Shown piece by piece: positions 23,977 through 32,309 of a stretch of 35,381 nucleotides of DNA; within the stretch, counting starts at the first letter, position 1, and every line of letters begins with the position of its first letter. Under the pieces are notes generated by a model. The model searched no databases, was not told where the DNA came from, and was given only the letters and a program-made list of their open reading frames with translations. The translations under genes were made by a program, and so were the position numbers. Source of the stretch: Actinomycetota bacterium (GTDB taxonomy: Bacteria; Actinomycetota; Actinomycetes; S36-B12; GCA-2699445); assembly GCA_029978705.1 (NCBI GenBank), contig JAPOIY010000027.1, forward strand, positions 1 to 35,381, written 5' to 3'.

Positions 23977-24790
23977 CGCCGCCGGGAGGCCACTGCGCCG
24001 CGAGGTCGCGGATGAGCGCCGCGGCCTCCACCGGGTCTCGACCCGCGGCCACCGCGAGCCCCAGCAGGTACGTCGTGACCGGCGCCGCGGGCCGTTCGAC
24101 CTGATGGGCGGCATCCCGGGCGACGTCGAGCACCAGGTCCACGTCGACCTCCGCCGGCACCCCCAGTCGGGTGCTCACCGCTGCCAGCCATTCCTCCATG
24201 GGGACCTCCTCGGTCGCCGCCATTATGGTCCTCGCCCGAGCAAGATCGTCCGGAGTGTCGACATCGGCGAGAACCACCGCGTCCCCGGCGACGGTCTGTA
24301 CGACCAACTCCGCGAGGACGTCGCGCACCGCTCGCCCGCGCGGGTCGCCGAGCGCAGCCAGCGCCCGCCGCAGGGCGGCCGTGCGGTAGGCCGCGCTGAG
24401 CGGCTGGCGCACGCCGGCCACGTCCGGGACCACGGCGTCGGCTCCGGACGCCCGCAGGGTGGCGGCGAGGACCGGCAGGACCGGGCCGGCGTGCGGCAGG
24501 TCGACGGCCGCCACCACCGTTGTCGGCGTGGTCACCAGCGCGAGGCCGGCGGCCAGACCCGCGACCGGTCCGCCTCCGGGTGGGTCCTCCCGGGTGACGG
24601 CCACGGGCCGCGGCAGGTCCTCCGGGGCGGGCCCGACCACGACGGTCGGTACTGCGGGAGGCAGCGCGACGAGCAGTCGGTCCAGCAGTCGACGTCCGGC
24701 CACGGTGACCTGAGCCTTGTCGTGGCCCATCCGACGAGACGCACCGCCTGTCAGAATGACAACGGACCAGTCGGAGGGCGTGTCACTCAC
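23969..24790 (-). CDS. mobA: MobA-like molybdenum cofactor nucleotidyltransferase fused to DUF6457
   Basis: 273 aa. Residues about 8-180 are a nucleotidyltransferase: [19 protein letters not shown] (the LxGGxSxRMGxxK NTP loop), [10 protein letters not shown] with the metal-binding Asp, and [13 protein letters not shown] late in the domain. Residues about 190-273 ([15 protein letters not shown] ... [33 protein letters not shown]) match the small actinobacterial DUF6457 domain, often a separate gene beside moco genes. The product should make MGD from molybdopterin and GTP, as NarG needs; a CTP- or xanthine-enzyme-type transferase cannot be excluded. The GTG at 24790 has no properly spaced ribosome site but TATGGT lies 6 nt upstream, implying a leaderless start. 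It overlaps moeA by 8 bp. Confidence 0.88.
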   Translation of the reverse strand: MSDTPSDWSVVILTGGASRRMGHDKAQVTVAGRRLLDRLLVALPPAVPTVVVGPAPEDLPRPVAVTREDPPGGGPVAGLAAGLALVTTPTTVVAAVDLPHAGPVLPVLAATLRASGADAVVPDVAGVRQPLSAAYRTAALRRALAALGDPRGRAVRDVLAELVVQTVAGDAVVLADVDTPDDLARARTIMAATEEVPMEEWLAAVSTRLGVPAEVDVDLVLDVARDAAHQVERPAAPVTTYLLGLAVAAGRDPVEAAALIRDLAAQWPPGGDD

Positions 24791-24796
24791 CTCCGC

Positions 24797-24802
24797 ACCA
24801 TA
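24797..24802 (-). promoter_or_regulatory. Putative -10 box of leaderless mobA-moeA transcript
   Basis: TATGGT on the minus strand, six bases before the GTG at 24790. It lies in the 26-bp gap to the divergent moaC start at 24817, so both promoters are packed into or beside this gap. No -35 is convincing. Confidence 0.45.
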
Positions 24803-24816
24803 CGACGGGAGCAGCC

Positions 24817-25278
24817 GTGAGCGGACTGAGCCACCTCGACGACGAGGGAGCCGCGCGGATGGTGGACGTCGCCGGCCGCGAGGTGACCGTGCGCACCGCG
24901 GTCGCCTCGGGCGCGGTGGTCACGTCGGTCGCAGCCGCGATCGCCGCCGGTGCCGTACCCAAGGGCGATGTGCTGGCCACCGCGCGGATCGCGGGGATCA
25001 TGGGCGCCAAACGCACCCCGGACCTCATCCCCATGTGCCACCCCATCGCGGTGCACGCTGTCGCGGTGGACCTGGAGGTCGTCGCCGACCGGGTCCTGAT
25101 CACGGCTACCGTCACGACCGCCGACCGCACGGGTGTGGAGATGGAGGCCCTGACCGCGGTGAGCGTCGCCGCCCTGACGATCATCGACATGACGAAGTCC
25201 CTGGACCCCGCCGCGGTGATCACCGATGTGCGGGTCGACAGCAAGACCGGCGGCCGCAACGGGGAGTGGTCGCGGTGA
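24817..25278 (+). CDS. moaC: Cyclic pyranopterin monophosphate synthase
   Basis: 153 aa from the GTG at 24817, with GGGAGCAG just upstream. MoaC signatures are complete: [28 protein letters not shown] (catalytic Lys49), [25 protein letters not shown] (Asp124, Lys127) and SKTGGRNG near the end. With MoaA it turns GTP into cyclic pyranopterin monophosphate, the first isolable step of cofactor synthesis. It is the first gene of the moaC-moaBE-moaA-mot1-moaD operon; its stop overlaps the next GTG. Confidence 0.96.
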   Translation: MSGLSHLDDEGAARMVDVAGREVTVRTAVASGAVVTSVAAAIAAGAVPKGDVLATARIAGIMGAKRTPDLIPMCHPIAVHAVAVDLEVVADRVLITATVTTADRTGVEMEALTAVSVAALTIIDMTKSLDPAAVITDVRVDSKTGGRNGEWSR

Positions 25279-26183
25279 CCGCGCACGACATCACGGCTCT
25301 GGTCGTCACGTGCTCCGACACCGCCAGCCGCGACGCCGCCCATGACCGGTCCGGCCCTCTGGCTGCGGACCTGCTCACCGGCGCCGGGTTCGCGGTGACC
25401 GGCGTGGAGATCGTGCCCGACGACGAGCAGTTGATCGGTAAGGCGGTGACGGCGGCGGCCGAGAGCGGTCACCGCCTCGTCGTGCTCACCGGAGGCACCG
25501 GTCTGGGCCCGCGCGATGTGACGCCGCAGGCCCTGGCCGCACTGGGCGCGACTGCGGTGCCCGGTGTCGGCGAGGCCATGCGGGCCGCCGCCCGCGAACG
25601 CGTGCCCACCACCGACCTGTCGCGCAGCGGGGCCTGGACGTGGGGCCCGATGCTGCTGCTCGCCCTGCCCGGCAGCACCGGCGGGGTCCGCGACGGCTGG
25701 GCGGTGGCCGCCCCTCTCGTCGAACACGCAGTCGCGATGCTGGCCGGGGGCGGTCACGTCCCGACCCTGGCGCCGGAGACCTGGGTGGGCCCGCAGCCCA
25801 TCGACGTGGCCCGGGTGTGCGCCGATGTCGCCGACGACGGCGCGGGCGCGACGGTGGTGTTCGAAGGGCGGGTGCGGGATCACGACCAGGGCCGCACGGT
25901 GGTGGCGCTCACCTACGAGGCGCACCCCGGCGCCGACGCCGTACTGCGCGAGGTGGTCGCAGCCGCCGCCGCCCGACCCGGGGTGCTCGGCGCCACCGCG
26001 CGCCACCGGGTGGGCGACCTCGCCATCGGCGACCTCGTCTATCTCGTCGCCGTCTCGGCTGCGCACCGACAGGAGGCCTTCGACACGTGCGCCTGGCTGG
26101 TGGACACCGCCAAAGAACGTCTCCCGATCTGGAAACACCAGTCGTTCGCCGACGGCACCACTCAATGGGTGAACTGCCCATGA
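25275..26183 (+). CDS. moaB/moaE: MoaB/MogA-MoaE fusion: molybdopterin adenylyltransferase and MPT synthase large subunit
   Basis: 302 aa from the GTG at 25275 (GTGA overlap with moaC; GGGGAG at 25261-25266). Residues about 5-160 are a MoaB/MogA domain with [17 protein letters not shown] (71-87) and [12 protein letters not shown], which adenylates molybdopterin before Mo insertion. Residues about 172-302 are Moa[68 protein letters not shown] with the catalytic lysines 280 and 287. MoaE and MoaD form molybdopterin synthase, which adds the dithiolene sulfurs. The fusion puts one enzyme before and one after molybdopterin on the same chain. Fusions of this kind are known in actinobacteria. Confidence 0.94.
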   Translation: MTAHDITALVVTCSDTASRDAAHDRSGPLAADLLTGAGFAVTGVEIVPDDEQLIGKAVTAAAESGHRLVVLTGGTGLGPRDVTPQALAALGATAVPGVGEAMRAAARERVPTTDLSRSGAWTWGPMLLLALPGSTGGVRDGWAVAAPLVEHAVAMLAGGGHVPTLAPETWVGPQPIDVARVCADVADDGAGATVVFEGRVRDHDQGRTVVALTYEAHPGADAVLREVVAAAAARPGVLGATARHRVGDLAIGDLVYLVAVSAAHRQEAFDTCAWLVDTAKERLPIWKHQSFADGTTQWVNCP

Positions 26184-27169
26184 CCGGACTGACCGACCGG
26201 TTCGGCCGGACCCACACGGACCTGCGGGTCTCCTTGACCGACCGCTGCTCCCTGCGGTGCACGTACTGCATGCCCGCCGAGGGGATGCCGTGGATCGAGC
26301 GCGACCGGCACCTCACGACCGACGAGATCCTCCGTCTCGTGCGTATCGCCGTCACCCAGGGGGTCACGACCGTCCGGCTCACGGGCGGCGAGCCGTTGTT
26401 GCGTCCGGATGTGGTCGACATCGTGCGCCGGATCCGGGACCTGTCCCCGGCTCCCGAGGTGGCGCTCACGACGAACGGTCTGCGGCTGGCCCGCCTGGCG
26501 ACGCCCCTCGCCGACGCGGGCCTGAGCCGCGTGAACATCAGCCTCGACACGGTCGACCGGGAACGGTTCGCCACCCTGACCCGGAGGGACCGGCTCGTGG
26601 AGACCCTGGCCGGGGTGACCGCCGCGAAAGCGGCCGGTTTCGACCCCGTCAAGGTCAACAGCGTGCTGCTGCGCGGGATCAACGACGACGAGGCGCCGGC
26701 CCTCCTGTTGTGGGCGTTGGCGCAGGGTGTGCAACTGCGGTTCATCGAGCAGATGCCGCTGGACGCCCAACGGTCGTGGGACGCCGACCGCATGGTGACG
26801 GCCCGCGAGATCCACGAGCGCCTGGCCGACGCCGGGTTCTCACTGAGCCCGGTCGGCGGGCGCGGGTCGGCGCCCGCCGAACTGTTCGAGGTCAACGGCG
26901 GCCCCCAGGTCGTGGGCATCATCGGGTCCATGACCCGGCCGTTCTGCGGGGACTGCGACCGGGTCCGGCTCACCGCCGACGGGCAGTGGCTGAACTGCCT
27001 GTTCGCGCGCAGCGAGACCGACCTGCGGACGCCACTGCGGGCCGGCGCCGACGATGCCACGCTGGCGGCGCTCATGCGCCGGGACGTGGCGACGAAGAAG
27101 CGCGGCCACGGCAGCGACGACCCTGGCTTCGTGCGTCCCGACCGCGGCATCTCGGCCATCGGGGGCTGA
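26180..27169 (+). CDS. moaA: GTP 3',8-cyclase (radical SAM)
   Basis: 329 aa from the ATG at 26180, overlapping the fusion gene stop by 4 bp. The radical SAM cluster is Cys23-x3-Cys27-x2-Cys30 in DRCSLRCTYCM. The second, GTP-binding cluster is Cys256, Cys259 and Cys273 in FCGDCDRVRLTADGQWLNC. TVRLTGGEPLLRPD, NISLDTVD and the C-terminal Gly-Gly tail (ISAIGG), required for activity in known MoaA, are present. It converts GTP to 3',8-cyclo-7,8-dihydro-GTP, the MoaC substrate. Its two oxygen-labile clusters fit the anaerobic or microaerobic use of the nitrate reductase beside it. Confidence 0.97.
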   Translation: MTGLTDRFGRTHTDLRVSLTDRCSLRCTYCMPAEGMPWIERDRHLTTDEILRLVRIAVTQGVTTVRLTGGEPLLRPDVVDIVRRIRDLSPAPEVALTTNGLRLARLATPLADAGLSRVNISLDTVDRERFATLTRRDRLVETLAGVTAAKAAGFDPVKVNSVLLRGINDDEAPALLLWALAQGVQLRFIEQMPLDAQRSWDADRMVTAREIHERLADAGFSLSPVGGRGSAPAELFEVNGGPQVVGIIGSMTRPFCGDCDRVRLTADGQWLNCLFARSETDLRTPLRAGADDATLAALMRRDVATKKRGHGSDDPGFVRPDRGISAIGG

Positions 27170-27171
27170 CC

Positions 27172-28362
27172 GTGAGCCTCGGTACCGTCGCCCGCACTCC
27201 CGCACGCAGCACCGATGCGGCGGCCCTGTGGTGGCGGGAGGCCTCCGGCGCCGTCGCCGACCTGGGGGTCCTGGTCCCGATCGCCGTGACCCTGGTGGTG
27301 GCCAACGGTCTCAGTCCCACCGCCGTACTCCTCCCCGCGGGAATGTTGTACGTCGTGGTCGCGCGGGTCTACCGCCTGCCGGTGGCAGTGCAGCCGTTGA
27401 AGGCGTTCGGGGCTGTCGCCATCGCGGCGGGCCTGGGCGCCGACGTCATCGCCGCCGGTTCGCTGCTGATGGGGGGCATCTTCGTCGTACTCGGGATCGG
27501 CGGCGGACTGGACCGCGTGGCGCGCCTGTTCCCCACGTCCGTGATCCGGGGGGTGCAACTCAGCGTCGGACTGCTGTTCGCGAAGGTGGCGTGGGGGCTC
27601 GTGACCGCTCCCCCGGCCGCCTTCACCGACCAGCTCGCTCCCCCGTGGCTGATGATCGGTGCGCTTGCACTGTTCGCGCTCCTGCTGTGGCTGCGGAGCC
27701 GGATCGTGCTCATGGTCGTCGTGCTGGCCCTGTTGGCGGCGACCGTCCTGCTGCTGCGCAGTGGCACCGCGCTGCCCGGGCTCGGCCCGGCTCCCGTCTC
27801 CCTGCCGACCCTGACCCTCGACTCCTTCGCCGTGGCTTTCGTGATGCTCGTGCTACCCCAGTTGCCGCTCACCTTCGCGAACTCGTGCCTGGCGCCCGCC
27901 GATGCCGCCCGCACCTACTTCGGAGCCGCGGCCGCGCCGGTCACGCCGTCCCGGCTGGCCCGCACCCTCGGTGGCGCCAACCTGTTCGCAGGGGCCATCA
28001 GCGGCATGCCGGTGTGCCACGGGGCGGGCGGCCTGAGCGCTCACTACGCGTTCGGCGCCCGCACGTGGCGCGCGCCCGCGCTGCTGGGCGGCGTGCTGGT
28101 CGTGCTGGCACTCGGGTTCGGAGCCGTGATGGCCGGACTGCTGCCGCTGTTCCCCGTGAGTGTGCTCGCGGCGCTGCTGGGGGTGGCGGCCGTCGTGCAC
28201 ATCGGGCTGTTGCGCGACGTCCGCGGAGCGACCGACTGGACCATCGCGCTGGTCGTCGGCGCGGTGGGGGCCTTCGGCAACCTCGGGGTCGCCGTGCTGC
28301 TCGGTCTCGCAGCCGCCTTCGCCGCCTCGTGGTGGCGGCGGTCCCGGGAGGAGCCGTCGTGA
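27172..28362 (+). CDS. MOT1-type molybdate transporter
   Basis: 396 aa from the GTG at 27172, two bases after the moaA stop. The protein is very hydrophobic (about 10-12 helices). ASGAVADLGVLVPIAVTL (25-42), YRLPVAVQPLKAFGAVAIAAGLGAD and LPQLPLTFANSCLAPADAARTYFG match the two conserved motifs of the MOT1 family (SulP-related, no STAS domain), whose plant and algal members carry molybdate with high affinity. A later ISGMPVCHGAGGLSAHYAFGA segment is also typical. Bacterial members are usually annotated as sulfate or molybdate transporters. The position between moaA and moaD, with no modABC in the window, favours molybdate. Confidence 0.87.
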   Translation: MSLGTVARTPARSTDAAALWWREASGAVADLGVLVPIAVTLVVANGLSPTAVLLPAGMLYVVVARVYRLPVAVQPLKAFGAVAIAAGLGADVIAAGSLLMGGIFVVLGIGGGLDRVARLFPTSVIRGVQLSVGLLFAKVAWGLVTAPPAAFTDQLAPPWLMIGALALFALLLWLRSRIVLMVVVLALLAATVLLLRSGTALPGLGPAPVSLPTLTLDSFAVAFVMLVLPQLPLTFANSCLAPADAARTYFGAAAAPVTPSRLARTLGGANLFAGAISGMPVCHGAGGLSAHYAFGARTWRAPALLGGVLVVLALGFGAVMAGLLPLFPVSVLAALLGVAAVVHIGLLRDVRGATDWTIALVVGAVGAFGNLGVAVLLGLAAAFAASWWRRSREEPS

Positions 28363-28595
28363 TCGCCGTACGGTTCTACGCCGCCGCCCGGGACGCCGCC
28401 GGTCGGTCGGAGTGCCAGGTGGACGCCGCCGACACCACATCCCTGCAAGCGGCTCTCGCGGCCCGGTTCGGCGAGCCGATGGCGCGGGTCCTGGCCGTCA
28501 GCAGCCTCGTCAGCGCCGGGACCCGGCTCTCCCCCGACGACCCCCTGCCGCCCGATGCCACCGTCGACGTCCTACCGCCCTTCGCCGGGGGATGA
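28359..28595 (+). CDS. moaD: Molybdopterin synthase sulfur carrier subunit
   Basis: 78 aa from the GTG at 28359, which overlaps the transporter stop (GTGA) and has GGGAGGAG upstream. The ubiquitin-like fold is indicated by VRFYAAARDAAG at the N-terminus and PDATVDVLPPFAGG at the end. The terminal Gly-Gly is exposed for adenylation and thiocarboxylation by a MoeB/MoeZ-type enzyme, which is not in this window and must be encoded elsewhere. MoaD pairs with the MoaE part of the fusion protein two genes upstream. Confidence 0.94.
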   Translation: MIAVRFYAAARDAAGRSECQVDAADTTSLQAALAARFGEPMARVLAVSSLVSAGTRLSPDDPLPPDATVDVLPPFAGG

Positions 28596-28649
28596 CCGCC
28601 ACGCAGCTGGCCCGCCCGCGACACCGGCGACGGCCGCCGCGGTCCCGGC

Positions 28650-28655
28650 TATGGT
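28650..28655 (+). promoter_or_regulatory. Putative -10 box of leaderless transcript (PPOX-like gene)
   Basis: TATGGT, followed by 7 nt and the ATG at 28663. No Shine-Dalgarno precedes that ATG. The box itself contains another in-frame ATG (28651), which would be upstream of the transcript start. Confidence 0.45.
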
Positions 28656-28662
28656 CGGTGCC

Positions 28663-29301
28663 ATGGCCACCCTTGAGCCCACCCGTATGCCCGACCGCAT
28701 GTCGACGTCGCGGGCGGAACTCGACGCCCTGCTGGATGCGCAGTACCTCGCCCATGTCGGCCTCACAGTCGAGGGGGAACCGGTCGTGTTCCCGACGCTG
28801 TGCGCCCGCGACGGTGACCGGCTGCTCATCCACGGCTCGACGGGGTCGCGGTGGATGCGCAGTCTCGCCGACGGGGCGTCGGCCTGCGTGACGGTGACCG
28901 ACGTCGGCGGGATCGTGGTGGCCCGGTCGGCGTTCGAGTCGTCGATGATCTACCGCAGCGCCTTGCTCTTCGGCACATTCACGGAAGTGGCGGACAAGGG
29001 CGCAGCACTCGTACTCCTGACCGACCATGTCCTGCCGGACCGCTCCCGCGAGGTGCGCGCATCCACGGCGAAGGAATTGGCCGCCACGATGGTGCTGCAA
29101 CTCCCGATCGACCAGTGGTCCCTGCGGCTGAACGATCACTGGCCCGAGGATCCCCCCGAGGACGTGGCAGGTCCGGCGTGGGCGGGCCTGGTGCGGTTCG
29201 GGCCGGCGCCCGTGACCGCCGAGCCGGCGCCCGATCTGCGGTCCGGGATCGCGGTTCCCGGGTCCGTGGCCGCCCTGGGCACCCCCGACGCGTCGCCGTG
29301 A
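28663..29301 (+). CDS. PPOX/Nim-like FMN-binding protein
   Basis: 212 aa from the ATG at 28663; an in-frame ATG at 28651 is possible but lies in the presumed -10 box. The split beta-barrel pattern of the pyridoxamine-phosphate-oxidase-like superfamily is seen: ELDALLDAQYLAHVGLTVEGEPVVFPTLCARDGDRLLIHGSTGSRWMRSL, then ACVTVTDVGGIVVARSAFESSMIYRSALLFG. This is closest to the Nim-like/Pyridox_ox_2 group, which binds FMN or another flavin as a dimer. It probably reduces or oxidises a small organic molecule; the substrate is unknown. The C-terminal 40 residues are Pro/Ala-rich. It stands 67 bp behind moaD and has its own promoter, so it is unlikely to be a cofactor gene. Confidence 0.83.
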   Translation: MATLEPTRMPDRMSTSRAELDALLDAQYLAHVGLTVEGEPVVFPTLCARDGDRLLIHGSTGSRWMRSLADGASACVTVTDVGGIVVARSAFESSMIYRSALLFGTFTEVADKGAALVLLTDHVLPDRSREVRASTAKELAATMVLQLPIDQWSLRLNDHWPEDPPEDVAGPAWAGLVRFGPAPVTAEPAPDLRSGIAVPGSVAALGTPDASP

Positions 29302-29324
29302 CCAGGGGCTGGCCGGACGCCGGG

Positions 29325-29330
29325 TAACCT
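29325..29330 (+). promoter_or_regulatory. Putative -10 box of the acyl-CoA dehydrogenase-DUF3089 operon
   Basis: TAACCT in the 59-bp gap after the PPOX-like gene. A transcript starting near 29337 would have a leader of about 24 nt with GGAG at 29351-29354, correctly placed before the GTG at 29361. Confidence 0.4.
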
Positions 29331-29360
29331 CGGTCCCACGTCGACCGACTGGAGCCCTTT

Positions 29361-31148
29361 GTGTCCCTGCTCATCTCCCGCCGCGATCTCGACTTCCAGT
29401 TGTACGAGTGGCTGGACGTCGAGTCGTTGACGTCCCGGGACCGTTTCGGCGCCCACTCCCGCGAGACCTTCGACGGCCTGCTGGACCTCTCCGAACAGCT
29501 CGCGACCGAGTACTTCGCCCCCCACAACCGGGCCGGCGACGTCTCCGAACCGACGTTCGACGGCGAGCGGGTCACGTTGATCCCGGAGGTGGGCGAGGCC
29601 ATCCAGGCGTTCGCCGCCGCCGACCTGCTGGCCGCCCCCCTGCCCGAGGACCAGGGCGGCTTCGGGCTTCCCGGGACCGTGTACAGCGCCTGCATGATGC
29701 TGTTCGGGGCCGCCAACGCCGCCACCGCCGGGTACCAGATGCTGACCTTGGGCAACGCGCGGCTGCTGCTGGCCCACGCCAGCCCCGAGCAGGTGGAGCG
29801 CTTCGTGCCGCCGATGCTGGCCGGCCGGTTCACCGGCACCATGGCCTTGTCCGAACCCCATGCCGGGTCCAACCTGGCCGACATCACCACCCGCGCCGAA
29901 CCGCAGCCGGACGGCACCTACCGGATCTTCGGCCAGAAGATGTGGATCTCCGGCGGCGATCACGAGATGACGGAGAACATCGTCCACCTCGTCCTCGCCA
30001 AGATCCCCGGAGGACCGCCCGGGACCAAGGGCATCTCGCTGTTCATCGTGCCCAAGTACCTGGTGTCCGACGACGGCTCCCTCGGGGAGCGCAACGATGT
30101 CGTCCTGGCCGGGATCAATCACAAGATGGGGTTCCGGGGCACGGTCAACACGGCGCCCTCGTTCGGCAGCGGGGCCTTCAGCCCCGGCGGCGAGAAGGGG
30201 GCGGTCGGCTACCTGGTCGGCGAGCCGCACCGCGGCCTCGCGTACATGTTCCACATGATGAACGAAGCCCGCATCAGCGTCGGCATGGGAGCGACGGCAC
30301 TCGGCTACACCGGGTACCTCAAGTCCCTGGAGTACGCCAAGGACCGGCTGCAGGGCCGCGGGATCGGGGAGCCGCCGGAGTCCCCGCAGGTGCCGATCAT
30401 CAGCCACGCCGACGTGCGGCGCATGCTGCTCGCGCAGAAGGCGTACGTCGAGGGCGCGTTGGCACTCGGCCTGTACGCGGGGCGTCTCGTCGACGAACTC
30501 GACAGCGCGGACGGCGAGGACCCGGACGACCTGCAGCTGCTGCTCGACGTCCTGACCCCCATCGCGAAGTCCTGGCCGTCGCAGTGGTGCCTCGTCGCCA
30601 ACGACCTCGCGATCCAGGTGCTGGGCGGCGCGGGGTACACCCGCGACTTCGACCTCGAGCAGCACTACCGCGACAACCGGCTGAACCCGATCCATGAGGG
30701 CTCGCACGGCATCCAGGCCCTCGACCTTCTGGGCCGCAAGATCCTCGGCACCCAGGGCCGCGGGCTCATGCGCCTGCTGGCCGAGATGAACACCACCGCG
30801 GAGCGCGCCGAGGCGGCCGGCGGGGAGGCAGCCGAGCTCGGGGCGCAGTTGCGGGCATCGGCCACGCGGCTGGCCGAGGTGACCGCCGCCGTCGGCACGC
30901 TGCCCGATGTCACGCCGATGCTGGCGAACGCCTCCGCCTACCTCGATGCCGCCGGCCACCTGGTGATCGCGTGGCTGTGGCTGGAGCAGTATCTGGCCGC
31001 AGTCGGCAAGGAGGGAGCCTTCTACGACGGCAAGCGGCAGGCGACCCGGTACTTCTTCCGATGGGAGTTGCCGAAGATCCAACCGGCGCTCGACGTGCTG
31101 GCGAGCGGGGATGACACCACACTGGCCATGCAGGAGGACTGGTTCTGA
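29361..31148 (+). CDS. Acyl-CoA dehydrogenase, DmdC-type (long form)
   Basis: 595 aa from the GTG at 29361 with GGAG six bases upstream. The length and the extra C-terminal domain (about 470-595, ending KEGAFYDGKRQATRYFFRWELPKIQPALDVL) are those of the 3-methylmercaptopropionyl-CoA dehydrogenase-like group, about 200 residues longer than classical ACADs. Flavin and substrate motifs: ALSEPHAGSNLADITTRA, GQKMWISGGDHEM and LGGAGYTRDFDLEQHYRDNRLNPIHEGSHGIQALDLLGRKI, with Glu446 in HEGSHG as the likely catalytic base. It should insert a 2,3-double bond in an acyl-CoA using FAD. DMSP breakdown is one use of this family, but dmdB or dmdD are not nearby, so a general fatty or branched acyl-CoA is as likely. 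Confidence 0.92.
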   Translation: MSLLISRRDLDFQLYEWLDVESLTSRDRFGAHSRETFDGLLDLSEQLATEYFAPHNRAGDVSEPTFDGERVTLIPEVGEAIQAFAAADLLAAPLPEDQGGFGLPGTVYSACMMLFGAANAATAGYQMLTLGNARLLLAHASPEQVERFVPPMLAGRFTGTMALSEPHAGSNLADITTRAEPQPDGTYRIFGQKMWISGGDHEMTENIVHLVLAKIPGGPPGTKGISLFIVPKYLVSDDGSLGERNDVVLAGINHKMGFRGTVNTAPSFGSGAFSPGGEKGAVGYLVGEPHRGLAYMFHMMNEARISVGMGATALGYTGYLKSLEYAKDRLQGRGIGEPPESPQVPIISHADVRRMLLAQKAYVEGALALGLYAGRLVDELDSADGEDPDDLQLLLDVLTPIAKSWPSQWCLVANDLAIQVLGGAGYTRDFDLEQHYRDNRLNPIHEGSHGIQALDLLGRKILGTQGRGLMRLLAEMNTTAERAEAAGGEAAELGAQLRASATRLAEVTAAVGTLPDVTPMLANASAYLDAAGHLVIAWLWLEQYLAAVGKEGAFYDGKRQATRYFFRWELPKIQPALDVLASGDDTTLAMQEDWF

Positions 31149-31160
31149 CAGGAGATGCTC

Positions 31161-32306
31161 ATGAGATTGCGTACCGCGGGAGCAGCCGCCGCGGCGTTGC
31201 TGGGCCTCTCCCTGCTCGCCGTTGCCCCGGCTGAGGCGACCCCGACCGCTCCCGGCGAGGCAGCGGGAACCGTCTGGTTGTGCCGTCCCGGCCTCACGAC
31301 GGACCCCTGTACCGGCAGCCTGCGCACCACCGACCTGGCCTCGGGCCGGGTCTGGACCCCCCGTCGTGCGGCGCACCGGCCGGTGGACTGCTTCTACCTC
31401 TACCCGACGGTGAGCACCCAGCCCACGATGACGGCCGACCTGACCATCGACGCCGCCCAGGTGTCGATCGCGCAGTACCAGGCGTCGCGGTTCTCGCGGA
31501 CGTGCCGCGTGTTCGCCCCCATGTACCGGCAGGTGACCCTGGCGGGACTCGGCGGTGTCGCGTCCGCCCGGGACTGGCGCACCTCGTACCGCAGCGCCCG
31601 CTCGGGGTGGCGGGACTACCTCCGCCGCTACAACGACGGCCGCGGAGTGGTCCTGATCGGTCACTCCCAGGGCGCCTACATGCTGCGGCAGTTGATCAGC
31701 CGCGAGATCGACCGGAACCCGGCCGTGCGGCGCCGGCTCGTGGGTGCGGTGCTGCCGGGCACGTCGGTGGCGGTTCCGCGCGGGCGGCTGGTCGGCGGCG
31801 ACTTCCGCCACGTCCCTGGGTGCTCGGGGCGGGGCCAGGTCGGGTGTGTACAGAGTTGGGCGACGTACAACCGCCTGACGCCGCCCCGGGACACGTACTT
31901 CGGCCGGCTCGACCGGTCGGACTCCCCCAGCCCGAAGAAGGACTATGAGGCGCTGTGCACCGAGCCCGCGCGGATCGCGGGACAACCGCCCCGCTACCGG
32001 GGACTGAAGCCCTCCGCGCCCCCGGCCAGCCCGTTCAACGCCGGCCTGGCGATCATGTTCTCCGGCGACGTGCCCACCGCGGCCACCCCCTGGGTGGCAC
32101 CGGCCGGGCGCTACGCGGGTCACTGTCAGCGGCGGGCCGGCGCCCACTACCTGCAGTTGCGGTCCCTCGGCGACGCCCCGGTGCTCAACCCGGCGCCGGA
32201 CCTGGACTGGGGGCTGCACATCCTGGACATCAACGGGGCACTCCCGCAACTGACCACCGGCGTCGCCGCGCAGATCCGCGCCTACACCCGGGCACACGGC
32301 TCCTGA
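31161..32306 (+). CDS. Secreted DUF3089 alpha/beta hydrolase
   Basis: 381 aa from the ATG at 31161, six bases behind GGAG (31151-31154); the ATG at 31155 is too close to that site. A signal peptide (RLRTAGAAAAALLGLSLLAVAPAEA) is followed by the DUF3089 core: DCFYLYPTVSTQP, a Phe-Ala-Pro-Met-Tyr-Arg-Gln segment (118-124), RRYNDGRGVVLIGHSQGAYMLRQLI with nucleophile Ser169, and the late cysteines in a probable lid. A C-terminal GAHYLQLRSLGDAP segment has the candidate catalytic His, although its assignment is not certain. The family resembles lipases/esterases; substrates are unknown. It lies 12 bp behind the acyl-CoA dehydrogenase, so the two are probably cotranscribed, which suggests release of fatty or other acyl groups outside the cell. 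Confidence 0.84.
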   Translation: MRLRTAGAAAAALLGLSLLAVAPAEATPTAPGEAAGTVWLCRPGLTTDPCTGSLRTTDLASGRVWTPRRAAHRPVDCFYLYPTVSTQPTMTADLTIDAAQVSIAQYQASRFSRTCRVFAPMYRQVTLAGLGGVASARDWRTSYRSARSGWRDYLRRYNDGRGVVLIGHSQGAYMLRQLISREIDRNPAVRRRLVGAVLPGTSVAVPRGRLVGGDFRHVPGCSGRGQVGCVQSWATYNRLTPPRDTYFGRLDRSDSPSPKKDYEALCTEPARIAGQPPRYRGLKPSAPPASPFNAGLAIMFSGDVPTAATPWVAPAGRYAGHCQRRAGAHYLQLRSLGDAPVLNPAPDLDWGLHILDINGALPQLTTGVAAQIRAYTRAHGS

Positions 32307-32309
32307 CCG

